A stretch of 64,000 nt of DNA. Source: JBAIYU01 sp036763085 (lineage in GTDB: Bacteria; Bacillota; Negativicutes; DSM-1736; Dendrosporobacteraceae). The notes under the pieces were generated by a model, which worked only from the letters and a program-made list of their open reading frames with translations, made no database searches and was not told the origin of the DNA. The position numbers were made by a program, and so were the translations under genes. Positions 41,681 to 50,972 of this stretch are shown here, piece after piece. Where the stretch lies: assembly GCF_036763085.1 (NCBI RefSeq), contig NZ_JBAIYU010000010.1, positions 248,001-312,000 of the forward strand, read 5' to 3'. How positions within the stretch are numbered: position 1 is the first letter of the stretch; every line of letters begins with the position of its first letter.

Positions 41681-41719
41681 AAAAAGCGGGAAAAGCCCTA
41701 GTGGACCTTTCCCGCTTTT
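41681..41719 (-). terminator. Terminator of the glycolytic operon
   Basis: AAAAGCGGGAAA/TTTCCCGCTTTT stem with a T-rich tail, directly after eno. Confidence 0.85.
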
Positions 41720-41725
41720 ATAAAA

Positions 41726-43009
41726 CTACTTAAGGTTATAGAATACTTTACGGCCTTGGTATTGTGCTGTGCCGCCAAGCTCTTCTTCAATTCTAAGCAA
41801 CTGATTGTATTTCGCAATACGGTCAGTACGAGCAGGAGCACCAGTTTTGATTTGTCCGGCATTTACTGCAACAGCAATATCAGCGATGGTTGCATCCTCA
41901 GTTTCACCTGAACGATGTGAAACTACGCAGGTATAGCCCGCACGTTTTGCCATTTCCATAGTATCAAAAGTTTCAGTCAAAGTACCAATTTGGTTAACTT
42001 TTACCAATATGGAATTTCCGACTTTAGCTTCAATACCGCGGCTTAGACGCTCAGTATTGGTTACAAACAAGTCATCACCAACTAATTGTACTTTACCGCC
42101 AAGGCGCTCAGTCAAGAGGGACCAGCCAGCCCAATCATCTTCTGCCATACCATCTTCGATTGAGATAATAGGATATTTTTCAACTAGAGCAGCATAGAAC
42201 TCCACAAGCTCAGCTGGAGTTTTAACTAAACCTTCGCCTTCAAGGTGGTAGCTGCCTTCCTTGAACATTTCTGAAGAAGCAACATCCAGTGCTAACGCAA
42301 TTTGCTCACCAGGCTTGTAACCTGCTTTAGTAATTGCTTCCATGATAACTTCTAGAGCTTGCTCGTTGGAAGCAAGATTTGGCGCAAAACCGCCTTCATC
42401 GCCGATCGAAGTGCTTAAGCCGCGTCCTTTAAGAACACTCTTTAAGCTATGATATACTTCTGCCCCCATGCGGAGTGCTTCAGCAAAGTTCTCAGCACCA
42501 ACAGGCATAACCATAAATTCTTGAATATCAACGTTATTATCAGCGTGTGCGCCGCCGTTAAGAATATTCATCATTGGTACTGGCAGCTGCTTTGCATTAA
42601 AACCACCTAAGTATTGATACAGCGGAACGCCTGCAGCTGCTGCCGCCGCTTTCGCTACTGCCATAGATACGCCTAGAAGAGCGTTGGCACCAAGATTGCT
42701 TTTGTTTGGCGTGCCGTCAAGTTCCAACATTGTTTGGTCAACGCCAACTTGATCAAATGCATCCATTCCGATTAGTTCTGGGGCAATAATGCTGTTAACG
42801 TTCTCTACAGCCTTAAGAACACCTTTTCCAAGATAGCGGCCTTTGTCACCATCACGCAGCTCGACTGCTTCAAAAATACCTGTTGAGGCGCCAGATGGAA
42901 CGGCTGCCCGCCCTAAAGTGCCATCCTCTAATATTACGTCGACCTCAACTGTTGGGTTACCCCTGGAATCCATAATCTCACGGGCAAAAACATCAGCAAT
43001 AATTGACAT
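41726..43009 (-). CDS. eno: Enolase (glycolytic operon copy)
   Basis: 427 residues, canonical: SGASTGIFEAVELRDGD, NGGAHADNNVDIQEFM, GDEGGFAPNLASNE, SIEDGMAEDDW, LVGDDLFVTN and VSHRSGETEDAT. Start 43009 has GGGAGG eight bases upstream. Last gene of gap-pgk-tpiA-gpmI-eno, so it should follow CggR control as the housekeeping enzyme, in contrast to the fluoride-switched paralog at 18947-20233. Confidence 0.97.
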   Translation of the reverse strand: MSIIADVFAREIMDSRGNPTVEVDVILEDGTLGRAAVPSGASTGIFEAVELRDGDKGRYLGKGVLKAVENVNSIIAPELIGMDAFDQVGVDQTMLELDGTPNKSNLGANALLGVSMAVAKAAAAAAGVPLYQYLGGFNAKQLPVPMMNILNGGAHADNNVDIQEFMVMPVGAENFAEALRMGAEVYHSLKSVLKGRGLSTSIGDEGGFAPNLASNEQALEVIMEAITKAGYKPGEQIALALDVASSEMFKEGSYHLEGEGLVKTPAELVEFYAALVEKYPIISIEDGMAEDDWAGWSLLTERLGGKVQLVGDDLFVTNTERLSRGIEAKVGNSILVKVNQIGTLTETFDTMEMAKRAGYTCVVSHRSGETEDATIADIAVAVNAGQIKTGAPARTDRIAKYNQLLRIEEELGGTAQYQGRKVFYNLK

Positions 43010-43080
43010 GTCATAACCTCCCAAATTAATTCATAATAGCATTGAATATATCGACCGCATAACAAGATTAATATATTAAC

Positions 43081-44622
43081 CTATTTACTAAGCAGACTTT
43101 TTCCAGTCATTTCTACTGGCGCTTCTATTCCAGCCAGGCCAAGGATAGTAGGAGCAATATCAGCTAAAATACCTGAATTCAATTTTGCTGAACGGTATTG
43201 TTCTGATACCATGATGAATGGCACAGTATTTGTAGTATGAGCAGTAAATGGTTCTTTAGTGACTGAATCAACCATTACCTCGGCGTTTCCATGATCAGCT
43301 GTAATGCAGGTAATTCCGCCTGCATCGCGCATAGCATCCACCAAGCGGCCAACACAAGTATCAACAACTGAAACTGCTTTTACTGCCGCTGGGAAAACAC
43401 CAGTATGGCCAACCATATCGCCGTTAGCATAATTGAGTATTATCAAATCATATTTGCCTGACTTAATCGCTTCAATAGCCTTATCTGTTACTTCAAGTGC
43501 ACTCATATCTGGTTTTAGATCATATGTAGCTACCTTAGGAGATGGTATGAGTATTCTGTCCTCACCCTGCGATGGTTTCTCTTCTCCCCCATTGAAAAAG
43601 AAGGTAACATGAGCATACTTTTCCGTTTCGGCAATACGCAGCTGCTTCAAGCCCTTTTCGGCAAATATTTCTCCGAGTGTGTTTTTTAGATACTGCGGCT
43701 TATAAGCAACGGAAACGTCAAGCGTTTCGTCATACTGGGTCATAGTAGCGAAATGAAGAGGCATGAAGCCGCTTTTCCGTTCAAATCCATCAAAAGCTTT
43801 ATCTACAAAAACTCTGGTAAGCTGTCTGGCACGATCTGGTCTGAAGTTGAAAAAGAAAACTCCATCACCGTTTTTGATACCGCAGTCCCCGCATCCTTCA
43901 ATTACTGTTGGCAGAACAAATTCGTCAGTTTGTCCTTGGCTGTATGCCTGCTCAACAGCCTGGATGGCTGAAATTGCTTGCTCACCTGTACGATAGACTA
44001 AAGCAGCATAAGCTTTTTCGACTCTTTCCCAGCGCTTATCACGATCCATAGCATAGTAGCGGCCTGAAATAGTAGCAATACGACCGACACCTATTTCGGC
44101 AATTTTCGTTTCTAATTCTTGGATAAACTCTCTAGCACTTGACGGCGGAACATCACGTCCATCTAGGAAAGCATGCACGTATACGCGACTTAAACCGTAA
44201 TTTTTGGCAAGCTCAAGCAAAGCATACAAGTGTTGATTATGGCTGTGTACCCCGCCATCTGATAATAATCCCATTAGATGAAGCGCGCCATTTGAAGCCT
44301 TCGTCTTTTCTATTAAATTTACTAAAACGTCATTTGCAAAAAATTCGCCCTCACGTATGGCCTTAGTTATACGGGTAAGTTCCTGATACACAATCCGTCC
44401 CGCACCGATATTCAGATGTCCAACTTCAGAGTTCCCCATCTGGCCTTCAGGCAACCCTACAGCTTCGCCTGAACAAGTTAAAGTTGTAGCTGGATACATC
44501 TCGGCAAGGAGTTTCATGTGCGGCGTTTGGGCTTGAGCAATAGCATTATAAGGATCAGTATCTTTGCCAATTCCCCAACCGTCTAGTATTGCTAATAAAA
44601 TAGGAGTCTTTAATTTAGCCAT
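43081..44622 (-). CDS. gpmI: Cofactor-independent phosphoglycerate mutase
   Basis: 513 residues. Alkaline-phosphatase-like metal motifs ILDGWGIG and ITADHGNAEVM, the phosphoserine site in MGNSEVGHLNIGAGR, and LLSDGGVHSHNQH. It interconverts 3- and 2-phosphoglycerate using Mn2+; activity is strongly pH dependent in spore formers. GGGTGA precedes ATG. 18 bases separate it from tpiA. Confidence 0.97.
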   Translation of the reverse strand: MAKLKTPILLAILDGWGIGKDTDPYNAIAQAQTPHMKLLAEMYPATTLTCSGEAVGLPEGQMGNSEVGHLNIGAGRIVYQELTRITKAIREGEFFANDVLVNLIEKTKASNGALHLMGLLSDGGVHSHNQHLYALLELAKNYGLSRVYVHAFLDGRDVPPSSAREFIQELETKIAEIGVGRIATISGRYYAMDRDKRWERVEKAYAALVYRTGEQAISAIQAVEQAYSQGQTDEFVLPTVIEGCGDCGIKNGDGVFFFNFRPDRARQLTRVFVDKAFDGFERKSGFMPLHFATMTQYDETLDVSVAYKPQYLKNTLGEIFAEKGLKQLRIAETEKYAHVTFFFNGGEEKPSQGEDRILIPSPKVATYDLKPDMSALEVTDKAIEAIKSGKYDLIILNYANGDMVGHTGVFPAAVKAVSVVDTCVGRLVDAMRDAGGITCITADHGNAEVMVDSVTKEPFTAHTTNTVPFIMVSEQYRSAKLNSGILADIAPTILGLAGIEAPVEMTGKSLLSK

Positions 44623-44640
44623 TTAATTATTCACCCGGCT

Positions 44641-45390
44641 TTAAAATTTGACGATTTTGCTAAAACCAGCGGCATCTAGTGAAGCTCCACCCACTAATGC
44701 TCCGTCGATATCGCTTTTAGCCATAAGTTCGGCAATATTATCAGCTTTAACACTACCGCCATATTGGACTCTAACTTGATCAGCAGCATCTTGACCAAAT
44801 AATTTGGCAACAGTGCGGCGAACAAAAGCGCATACTGCGTTAGCATCATCTGAAGATGCTGTCCTGCCTGTACCAATTGCCCAAATTGGTTCATAGGCGA
44901 TAACCAAGCCAGCAACCTGTTCAGCTGTTAAGCCAGCCAATCCTGCCTCAACCTGAGCTCCAACAATTGCTTCAGTAGTACCAGCTTCACGCTGTTCCAA
45001 GCTTTCACCGCAACACATAATTGGTATTAAGCCATTAGCAAGAGCTGCTTTCAATTTATTATTTACAGTTTCATCAGTTTCTGCGAAATACTGACGACGT
45101 TCTGAATGTCCAATGATTACATACTGACAACCTGCGTCGTTAAGCATACCCGGGGAAATTTCGCCAGTAAACGCCCCTTGCTTTTCCCAGTGCATATTCT
45201 GTGCACCTAATTTTACATTTGTTCCATTTAATGCTTCCTTAACTACAAACAAAGACGTGAAGGTCGGGCATACAACAATATCAACATCTTTAGCATCTGC
45301 CGTAAGTTTTGCAAGTTCCTGAGCAAGTGATACCGCCTCAACAACCGTTTTGTGCATCTTCCAGTTACCAGCAATAATTGGTTTACGCAT
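44641..45390 (-). CDS. tpiA: Triosephosphate isomerase
   Basis: 249 residues with AGNWKMHKT (Asn/Lys), IIGHSERR (His), AYEPIWAIGTGRTAS (Glu) and the phosphate loop QYGGSVKADN. It interconverts DHAP and GAP; DHAP from the GlpABC complex enters here. TAGGAGGAG precedes ATG. Confidence 0.97.
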   Translation of the reverse strand: MRKPIIAGNWKMHKTVVEAVSLAQELAKLTADAKDVDIVVCPTFTSLFVVKEALNGTNVKLGAQNMHWEKQGAFTGEISPGMLNDAGCQYVIIGHSERRQYFAETDETVNNKLKAALANGLIPIMCCGESLEQREAGTTEAIVGAQVEAGLAGLTAEQVAGLVIAYEPIWAIGTGRTASSDDANAVCAFVRRTVAKLFGQDAADQVRVQYGGSVKADNIAELMAKSDIDGALVGGASLDAAGFSKIVKF

Positions 45391-45417
45391 AAATTCTCCT
45401 CCTATTCATCACAAGCT

Positions 45418-46617
45418 TTACTTGTGAGCCAACTCTCTATCAGTCAGAGCAGCAATACCTGGAAGAACTTTTCCTTCTAGGTATTCTAATGATGCTCCAC
45501 CACCAGTCGAAATATGGCTAATTTGAGCAGACAAGCCAGTTTTCTCTAAAGCCGCGATTGAGTCTCCGCCGCCGACAATACTTACAGCAGACGAAGCCGC
45601 TACAGCCTTAGCTACAGCTTCAGTACCTTTTGCAAAGGCATCCATCTCGAATACGCCCATAGGTCCGTTCCAAACAACTGTCTTTGCATCCGCTAATGCA
45701 GCAGCATAAGCTATAGAGGTTTCAGGACCAATGTCTAGGGCCATCCACTCCTCTTCAATTGCATCAAGCTTAACAACTTTGTTTTGAGCATCTGCGGCAA
45801 ATTTATCGGCAATTACTACATCGGTAGGCAGCATGAGGTTAGTACCTTTGGCTTTAGCTTTTGCGATAAGTTCGCGAGCTAGGTCCAGCTTATCACCTTC
45901 TACAAGTGATTTACCGGTTTTGTAACCTTGAGCGGCAATAAAAGTGTTTGCCATTCCGCCGCCGATGATTAATGTATCGACTTTACTAATTAGGTTATCG
46001 ATTACGCCAATTTTATCTGATACTTTAGCTCCGCCGATAATCGCAACAAATGGGCGTGTTGGATTAGTTACAGCTTTGCCTAAGAAATTAATTTCTTTTT
46101 CCATTAAAAGCCCTGCGACTGCTGGGATGAATTTAGTTATACCTTCAACAGATGCGTGGGCACGGTGAGATACGCCAAAAGCGTCGTTAACCGCAATATC
46201 AGCTAACGCAGCTAGTTCGCTGGAGAATTTCGAGTCATTCTTCTCTTCTTCTTTATAGTAGCGAAGATTCTCCAACATTAATACTTGACCAGGCTGCAGA
46301 CTTTGAGCTATTTTCATAACTTCTGGTCCAATGCAGTCTGGTGCAAATTTAACTTCTCGTCCGAGTAGTGCTGCTAGTCTTTTAGCAACTGGTGCAAGGG
46401 AAAATTCAGGTACAGGTTGCCCCTTAGGACGGCCTAGATGGCTGCCAATAACTACCGCAGCGTTATTGGATAAAAGATATTCTAAAGTAGGAAGGGTAGC
46501 TTTGATTCTTGCATCATTAGTAATATTGCCTTCCTTATCCATAGGAACATTGTAATCAACGCGGATAAATACTCTTTTACCGCTTACATTAACATCGTGT
46601 AAGCTCTTTTTCTCCAT
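45418..46617 (-). CDS. pgk: Phosphoglycerate kinase
   Basis: 399 residues. N-domain RVDYNVPMDKEG and SHLGRPKGQP, C-domain GGAKVSDKIGV, MANTFIAAQG, and the ATP loop GGGDSIAALEK with STGGGASLEYLEGK. It makes ATP from 1,3-bisphosphoglycerate. ATTGGAGG precedes ATG. A 125-bp palindromic element and a hairpin separate it from gap. Confidence 0.97.
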   Translation of the reverse strand: MEKKSLHDVNVSGKRVFIRVDYNVPMDKEGNITNDARIKATLPTLEYLLSNNAAVVIGSHLGRPKGQPVPEFSLAPVAKRLAALLGREVKFAPDCIGPEVMKIAQSLQPGQVLMLENLRYYKEEEKNDSKFSSELAALADIAVNDAFGVSHRAHASVEGITKFIPAVAGLLMEKEINFLGKAVTNPTRPFVAIIGGAKVSDKIGVIDNLISKVDTLIIGGGMANTFIAAQGYKTGKSLVEGDKLDLARELIAKAKAKGTNLMLPTDVVIADKFAADAQNKVVKLDAIEEEWMALDIGPETSIAYAAALADAKTVVWNGPMGVFEMDAFAKGTEAVAKAVAASSAVSIVGGGDSIAALEKTGLSAQISHISTGGGASLEYLEGKVLPGIAALTDRELAHK

Positions 46618-46637
46618 GTTTATACCTCCAATTTACC

Positions 46638-46762
46638 TAGGCTGTTGAGAAAGATTTAGTTGCTAGGCGCACCGCAAAACCCATCAGCGCCGCGTACTAC
46701 GAACGTACGCAAGCAATGGGTTTGAGGCTAAGTGGCGCAAATGAACCTTTATCGACAGCCTG
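46638..46762. repeat. 125-bp imperfect palindrome between gap and pgk
   Basis: AGGCTGTTGAGAAAGATTTA at one end matches the complement of the other end (AGGCTGTCGATAAAGGTTCA); ACCCAT/ATGGGT and TACGAACGTA form inner pairs. It resembles a small non-coding insertion (MITE- or REP-like). Confidence 0.7.
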
Positions 46763-46783
46763 AGGGTCACATCTGTGACCCTC
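46762..46783 (-). terminator. Hairpin after gap
   Basis: GAGGGTCAC-agatg-type stem GAGGGTCACA/TGTGACCCTC with no T run. It could be a partial terminator, an RNA-processing site or a 3' stabiliser that sets gap apart from pgk. Confidence 0.5.
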
Positions 46784-46802
46784 CGCTTGTTTCAATCTAC
46801 TA

Positions 46803-47810
46803 TTACAGGCCTTTTTCGGCAATAAATTTAACTAAATCTACAACACGGTTTGAGTAGCCCCACTCGTTGTCGTACCAAGAAACTACTTTTACCATATTTC
46901 CTTCAATAACCATTGTGGATAGAGCATCAACAATGGATGAATTAGGGTTGCCATTGAAGTCTTTTGATACTAGTGGCTCTTCAGTGTAAGCCAAAATACC
47001 CTTTAGTTCGCCTTCAGCAGCAGCTTTAAGGGCAGCATTAATTTCTTCAGCAGTAGCTGTTTTGTCAAGTTCGGCAACAAGATCAACAACCGAAACGTTT
47101 GGTGTAGGAACACGCATTGCAAATCCGTTAAGTTTTCCTTTAAGTTCAGGAAGAACTAAAGCTACAGCTTTAGCAGCACCAGTTGTTGTTGGGATGATTG
47201 ACATACCAGCAGCACGAGCACGACGAAGGTCTTTGTGAGGAAGGTCAAGGATTTGTTGGTCATTAGTATAAGCATGAACTGTTGTCATAAGACCACGTTT
47301 AATGCCAAATTTCTCATGAAGAACTTTAGCGAAAGGAGCTAAGCAGTTAGTTGTGCAAGATGCATTTGAGATAACATGATGATTAGCTGCCTCATATTTA
47401 TCTTCGTTAACACCCATAACAATTGTAATATCTTCTTTTTTAGCTGGGGCAGAAATAATAACTTTTTTAGCACCTGCTTCAAGATGAGCTGCAGCTTTAT
47501 CACGATCAGTGAAACGGCCTGTTGATTCAACAACAACTTCAACACCAAGATCTTTCCAAGGAAGTTTTGCTGGCTCGCGTTCAGCTAATACTTGAACAGC
47601 TTTGCCATTAACGATGATGCTGTTGCCGTCTACTTTTACTTCTGCGTTTAGTGTTCCATGGATTGAGTCGTATTTTAACAGGTGTGCAAGTGTTGCTGCA
47701 TCTGTTAAGTCATTTACTGCTACAATTTCAACCGCAGGATTGTTTAGTGCTGCGCGAAATACATTACGACCGATACGTCCAAAACCGTTAATACCCACTT
47801 TAGTTGCCAT
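46803..47810 (-). CDS. gap: Glyceraldehyde-3-phosphate dehydrogenase
   Basis: 335 residues. NAD loop GINGFGRIGRN, catalytic Cys in SNASCTTNCLAP, then TTVHAYTNDQ and GWYDNEWGYS-like SWYDNEWGYSNR. The NAD-type enzyme of glycolysis. AGGGGG precedes ATG. It lies 50 bases after cggR, whose product senses fructose-1,6-bisphosphate. Confidence 0.97.
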   Translation of the reverse strand: MATKVGINGFGRIGRNVFRAALNNPAVEIVAVNDLTDAATLAHLLKYDSIHGTLNAEVKVDGNSIIVNGKAVQVLAEREPAKLPWKDLGVEVVVESTGRFTDRDKAAAHLEAGAKKVIISAPAKKEDITIVMGVNEDKYEAANHHVISNASCTTNCLAPFAKVLHEKFGIKRGLMTTVHAYTNDQQILDLPHKDLRRARAAGMSIIPTTTGAAKAVALVLPELKGKLNGFAMRVPTPNVSVVDLVAELDKTATAEEINAALKAAAEGELKGILAYTEEPLVSKDFNGNPNSSIVDALSTMVIEGNMVKVVSWYDNEWGYSNRVVDLVKFIAEKGL

Positions 47811-47859
47811 TATAAAAGACCCCCTAATTATTTTAAAATTGCCCTAGCATTGCTAAGAG

Positions 47860-48876
47860 CTATATAATTGACTGAATGGCTCTAGCGGCAGCCTCATCGA
47901 TAACGAGAACATCCTGACTACCAGCTCTAGTCACTGCAACAATAGCTTCAGCCTTTTGCTGGCCTCCTGCTACTGCAATAACTTTTCCTACTTCCGCCAG
48001 ATCATTCAGACGAAAACCAACACTATTTGTCGTATAGATACAATCACCGCTTAAAGAGAAATAATGTCCTAGAGCTTCCCCAACACAATTTTTGCCGATA
48101 TAATTAACAACATCAGGTTCATGACTTCGGCGCATAGACATAGTATGAGCTTCACCAATGCCATGTATTAAAATATCTGCGTGTTTTATCATATCAGCAA
48201 CTTCATTTATATTAGGATCACTTGTCCGGACAGCTTCCAGTGCTTCTTCGCTCATACCATCAGGTATGTGCAGCAATCTATAGCGTCCGCCTAATTTAGT
48301 TGCCATAACAGCAGCGATAATATTCGCTTGGTACTCTACCTGCTCGCCTAGCCCGCCACGTGCCGGAACAACTGTCACAGTGGGCATCGAAGCATTTACC
48401 GTTTCAGCTAATGCTGCCATAGTAGAACCACCGCTTACGGCAATTATCATATCATCTTGCAAATACTCAGTCAGCACACTTGCAGCCGTTCTGCCGATTT
48501 CCCGAAAAACTGAATTATCAAGCTCGCTGTCACCTGGCACTATTATTACCTGTTTAATACCTAATTTTTCAGCCAGAATTGCTTCCAACTTAGTTAGCCC
48601 ATGCAAAATCCCTACATATTGCGCTAATTCAGCTATTAAATTATGGCCTTCTTCAGTAACCGACATACCTAACCCCGAAAAATCAACTAATCCGGCTTCC
48701 TTTAGAAACTCAACATCAGCTCTAACAACCCGTTCACTTAAGCCGAGTAGTGCTGCTAATGCTCGCCTCCCAATAGGCTGAGCATATTGAATGTGTTTCA
48801 AAACATTGTAACGTTCCTCAACAACCGCTATTAAGTCAGGTGCAATCTTTCTTTGTAAGCGTATTATTCTTTCCAC
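47860..48876 (-). CDS. cggR: Central glycolytic genes regulator CggR
   Basis: 338 residues of the SorC/DeoR family. A helix-turn-helix near 30-60 (IGRRALAALLGLSERVVRAD) and a sugar-isomerase-like effector domain (SGGSTMAALAE, HGIGEAH). CggR represses the gap operon until fructose-1,6-bisphosphate binds. The start is GTG with GGAGGG upstream. The promoter region carries a matching operator (48889-48924). Confidence 0.94.
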   Translation of the reverse strand: MERIIRLQRKIAPDLIAVVEERYNVLKHIQYAQPIGRRALAALLGLSERVVRADVEFLKEAGLVDFSGLGMSVTEEGHNLIAELAQYVGILHGLTKLEAILAEKLGIKQVIIVPGDSELDNSVFREIGRTAASVLTEYLQDDMIIAVSGGSTMAALAETVNASMPTVTVVPARGGLGEQVEYQANIIAAVMATKLGGRYRLLHIPDGMSEEALEAVRTSDPNINEVADMIKHADILIHGIGEAHTMSMRRSHEPDVVNYIGKNCVGEALGHYFSLSGDCIYTTNSVGFRLNDLAEVGKVIAVAGGQQKAEAIVAVTRAGSQDVLVIDEAAARAIQSII

Positions 48877-48888
48877 AATTCCCTCCGG

Positions 48889-48924
48889 GGTTATAACAGT
48901 CCCACTGGAACATTATATGTCCCA
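48889..48924 (-). promoter_or_regulatory. Predicted CggR operator
   Basis: Minus strand: TGGGAC-N6-TGTT-N4-TGGGAC-N6-AACC. The first three blocks match the B. subtilis CggR operator pattern CGGGAC-N6-TGTC-N4-CGGGAC-N6-TGTC in sequence and spacing. It sits just before cggR, so autoregulation is expected. Confidence 0.65.
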
Positions 48925-48985
48925 ATATGACAAAAAATATGTCTTTAATAAAATTTTATTCGCCATTATAAATCTAACTCCTGCT

Positions 48986-49029
48986 GCTTAGGTAAATATT
49001 TCAGGAAAATATTTACCTAAGCATTTTTT
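48986..49029 (+). terminator. Orphan intrinsic terminator in the cggR upstream region
   Basis: GCTTAGGTAAATATTTT/AAAATATTTACCTAAGC, a 17-bp stem, followed by ATTTTTT on the plus strand. No plus-strand gene ends here, so it ends either a short RNA divergent from cggR or a leader of the gene at 49285. Confidence 0.7.
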
Positions 49030-49284
49030 GGAGCAAATATCCTTACTGCCACGAAAAATACTACCTAACTATATTATTACGTTACTGGATCATTAATTCA
49101 TAAAAATTTTGTCACACATTTAAAACATTTTAATCCTATTTCCCGGGAAATATGCCTTTATTAGACATTGTAAGAGATGAAATGAGTCATAATGACTAAA
49201 TCAGTCAGACCCTAGTCTGATTAAGCTTTATTGTTATTAAAGCTATAATTTGACTATACCAAGTTAGCTAGGGGGCATGAAATT

Positions 49285-49713
49285 ATGAGCATTAGATTAC
49301 TTCTCACTGCTATTGTCTTCAGCTTTATTTTACAATCAGCAAACATATCCCTCGCGGCTCAAGCAAAGCCGATTCAAATTACTGGTTTAGTGATCGATGC
49401 GCGAGGCTTAGGTCTTGAAAGAACCATGTCACCTACTATAATTGATCGTTATGGATTTGCACTCACGCTTTCTTCAAACGAATCTAATGTAATGACCAAT
49501 CAAACTTCTATTGAATACTATACAAACGAAACTTTCAAGGATATCATCAGTGGAAATTCTTGCGCTGGTTCTAATTACCTAACAATAAGAGCAATTGGTG
49601 TTGAAAACGAACGAAAAAATCCTGTTGTAGCAATATTTGATGCTGAAAGAATTACCAGGACTCCTGGAATGCAGGAAATTTTTACACAGGGAAGAATTGT
49701 ATTTATCCAATAA
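49285..49713 (+). CDS. Secreted protein of unknown function, LPP20/FlgP-like segment
   Basis: 142 residues with a Sec signal peptide (cleaved near LAA-QA). The segment ITGLVIDARGLGLERTMSPT followed by IIDRYG is like the recurring GLIIDARGLG motif of LPP20 or FlgP-type surface proteins, but there is no lipobox and the rest is not conserved enough to assign. It ends with AERITRTPGMQEIFTQGRIVFI. The upstream site is AGGGGGC. Twenty bases separate it from the phosphodiesterase gene, so they probably form one unit. It may be periplasmic. Confidence 0.65.
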   Translation: MSIRLLLTAIVFSFILQSANISLAAQAKPIQITGLVIDARGLGLERTMSPTIIDRYGFALTLSSNESNVMTNQTSIEYYTNETFKDIISGNSCAGSNYLTIRAIGVENERKNPVVAIFDAERITRTPGMQEIFTQGRIVFIQ

Positions 49714-49732
49714 CTTACCGGAGGCGAAATAA

Positions 49733-50446
49733 ATGATTGTTTACGCCCACCGCGGTGCTCGCGGCTATGCTCCAGAAAACACCATGGCTTCATTTGAAAG
49801 AGCCTTGCAGTTCAATACTGATGGTATTGAACTAGATGTACACCTCAGTAAAGATGGGCATGTTGTAATATGTCATGATCATACAATAAACAGAACCAGT
49901 AATGCCCAAGGTCTTATTAGAGATTTTACACTGAGGGAACTTAAAAGTTATGATTTTGGCAGTTGGTACGGTTCAGCCTTTAAAGGAGAGCAAATTCTTA
50001 CTCTCTCAGAATTTCTGGAATGGTACGCACCTAAGAATAAATTATTAAATATAGAAATTAAAAATGGTCCGATAATCTATTCAGATATCGAAGAGAAGGT
50101 TATAGACATACTTCATAAATTTAATGCTGTGGGCAGAACTATTATTTCTTCTTTTTATCACCCTTCTCTAAAAAAAGCTAAAGAGCTTGACAATCAAATA
50201 AAAACCGGCATTCTATTCGAATGCCGGCCAATAAATCCTCTACAAATGTTAATTGAAGCTAACGCAGACTATCTTCACCCATACTGGCAAAGTTTAGATA
50301 AAGCTTTCTGCCAACATGCGGCTGCCTCTGGTGTAAGTATTAATACCTATACCATAAATACCTGTGAGGAATATAATTTCGCAGCAAAGCTTGGTGTTAA
50401 TGCAATCTTCACCGATTACCCAGCTCTGTTTATCACTCGTACTTAG
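49733..50446 (+). CDS. Glycerophosphodiester phosphodiesterase
   Basis: 237 residues of the GDPD family (TIM barrel): catalytic IVYAHRGARGYAPENT with His, the Glu/Asp metal site TDGIELDVHLSKDGHVV, and HDHTINRTSN. It has no signal peptide, so it acts in the cytosol, releasing glycerol-3-phosphate from glycerophosphodiesters. G3P could feed GlpABC, encoded 9 kb away. CGGAGG precedes ATG. Confidence 0.93.
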   Translation: MIVYAHRGARGYAPENTMASFERALQFNTDGIELDVHLSKDGHVVICHDHTINRTSNAQGLIRDFTLRELKSYDFGSWYGSAFKGEQILTLSEFLEWYAPKNKLLNIEIKNGPIIYSDIEEKVIDILHKFNAVGRTIISSFYHPSLKKAKELDNQIKTGILFECRPINPLQMLIEANADYLHPYWQSLDKAFCQHAAASGVSINTYTINTCEEYNFAAKLGVNAIFTDYPALFITRT

Positions 50447-50472
50447 CGAATTTAGGAAAGACGCAATATCAC

Positions 50473-50826
50473 TTATTTGCCAACTGAATTTACTAGATCT
50501 TTCATTATTTTGTGTAATTCAGGATCGCTTTGAAGCATCTTCTTCATCATAGCTTGCATCTCAGGAGTTTTCATTTTTTCTTTCATCATATTTTGCATTT
50601 CAGGCGAATTCATCATTTCAGAACATTTCTTTTGCATCTCAGGATCGTTCATCATATCGCCCATTGCCTTACCATTCATGTGACCATGTTCTCCGCTGTG
50701 CATCATATTATTCATAGCCGGTTTCTGTTCAATATTCTTTTCAGCGGCATTAGCACTATATCCAAATCCAAAAGCAGAAATAGTAATTAACCCGCCAATA
50801 ACAAGAGCTGTCATTGTTTTCTTCAT
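50473..50826 (-). CDS. Small exported Met/His-rich protein
   Basis: 117 residues with a signal peptide (1-28, ANA-AEK). The mature part is unusually rich in Met: three or four degenerate repeats of the form PEMQxMMK (NDPEMQKKCSEM, NSPEMQNMMKEKM, TPEMQAMMKKML), preceded by MMHSGEHGHMNG. Such Met/His clusters bind copper(I) or silver in periplasmic proteins. No copper pump or regulator is adjacent. The family is not recognised. AGGGAGG precedes ATG. Confidence 0.65.
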   Translation of the reverse strand: MKKTMTALVIGGLITISAFGFGYSANAAEKNIEQKPAMNNMMHSGEHGHMNGKAMGDMMNDPEMQKKCSEMMNSPEMQNMMKEKMKTPEMQAMMKKMLQSDPELHKIMKDLVNSVGK

Positions 50827-50940
50827 TTAAAATCATCCTCCCTAAGTTGATAGTTTAAGGATACAACAAAATTGTGAAGAACTAATGAAGAAATTGTGAA
50901 TATATTATAAAATTTATTCACCCACTAGAAAAATTCAACA

Positions 50941-50972
50941 AATGAGGAAGGCTTTGCGGCCTTCCTCATTTT
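50941..50972. terminator. Strong hairpin
   Basis: AATGAGGAAGGC-tttgc-GGCCTTCCTCATT followed by TTC. No gene ends next to it on either strand; it lies between divergent genes. Confidence 0.5.
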
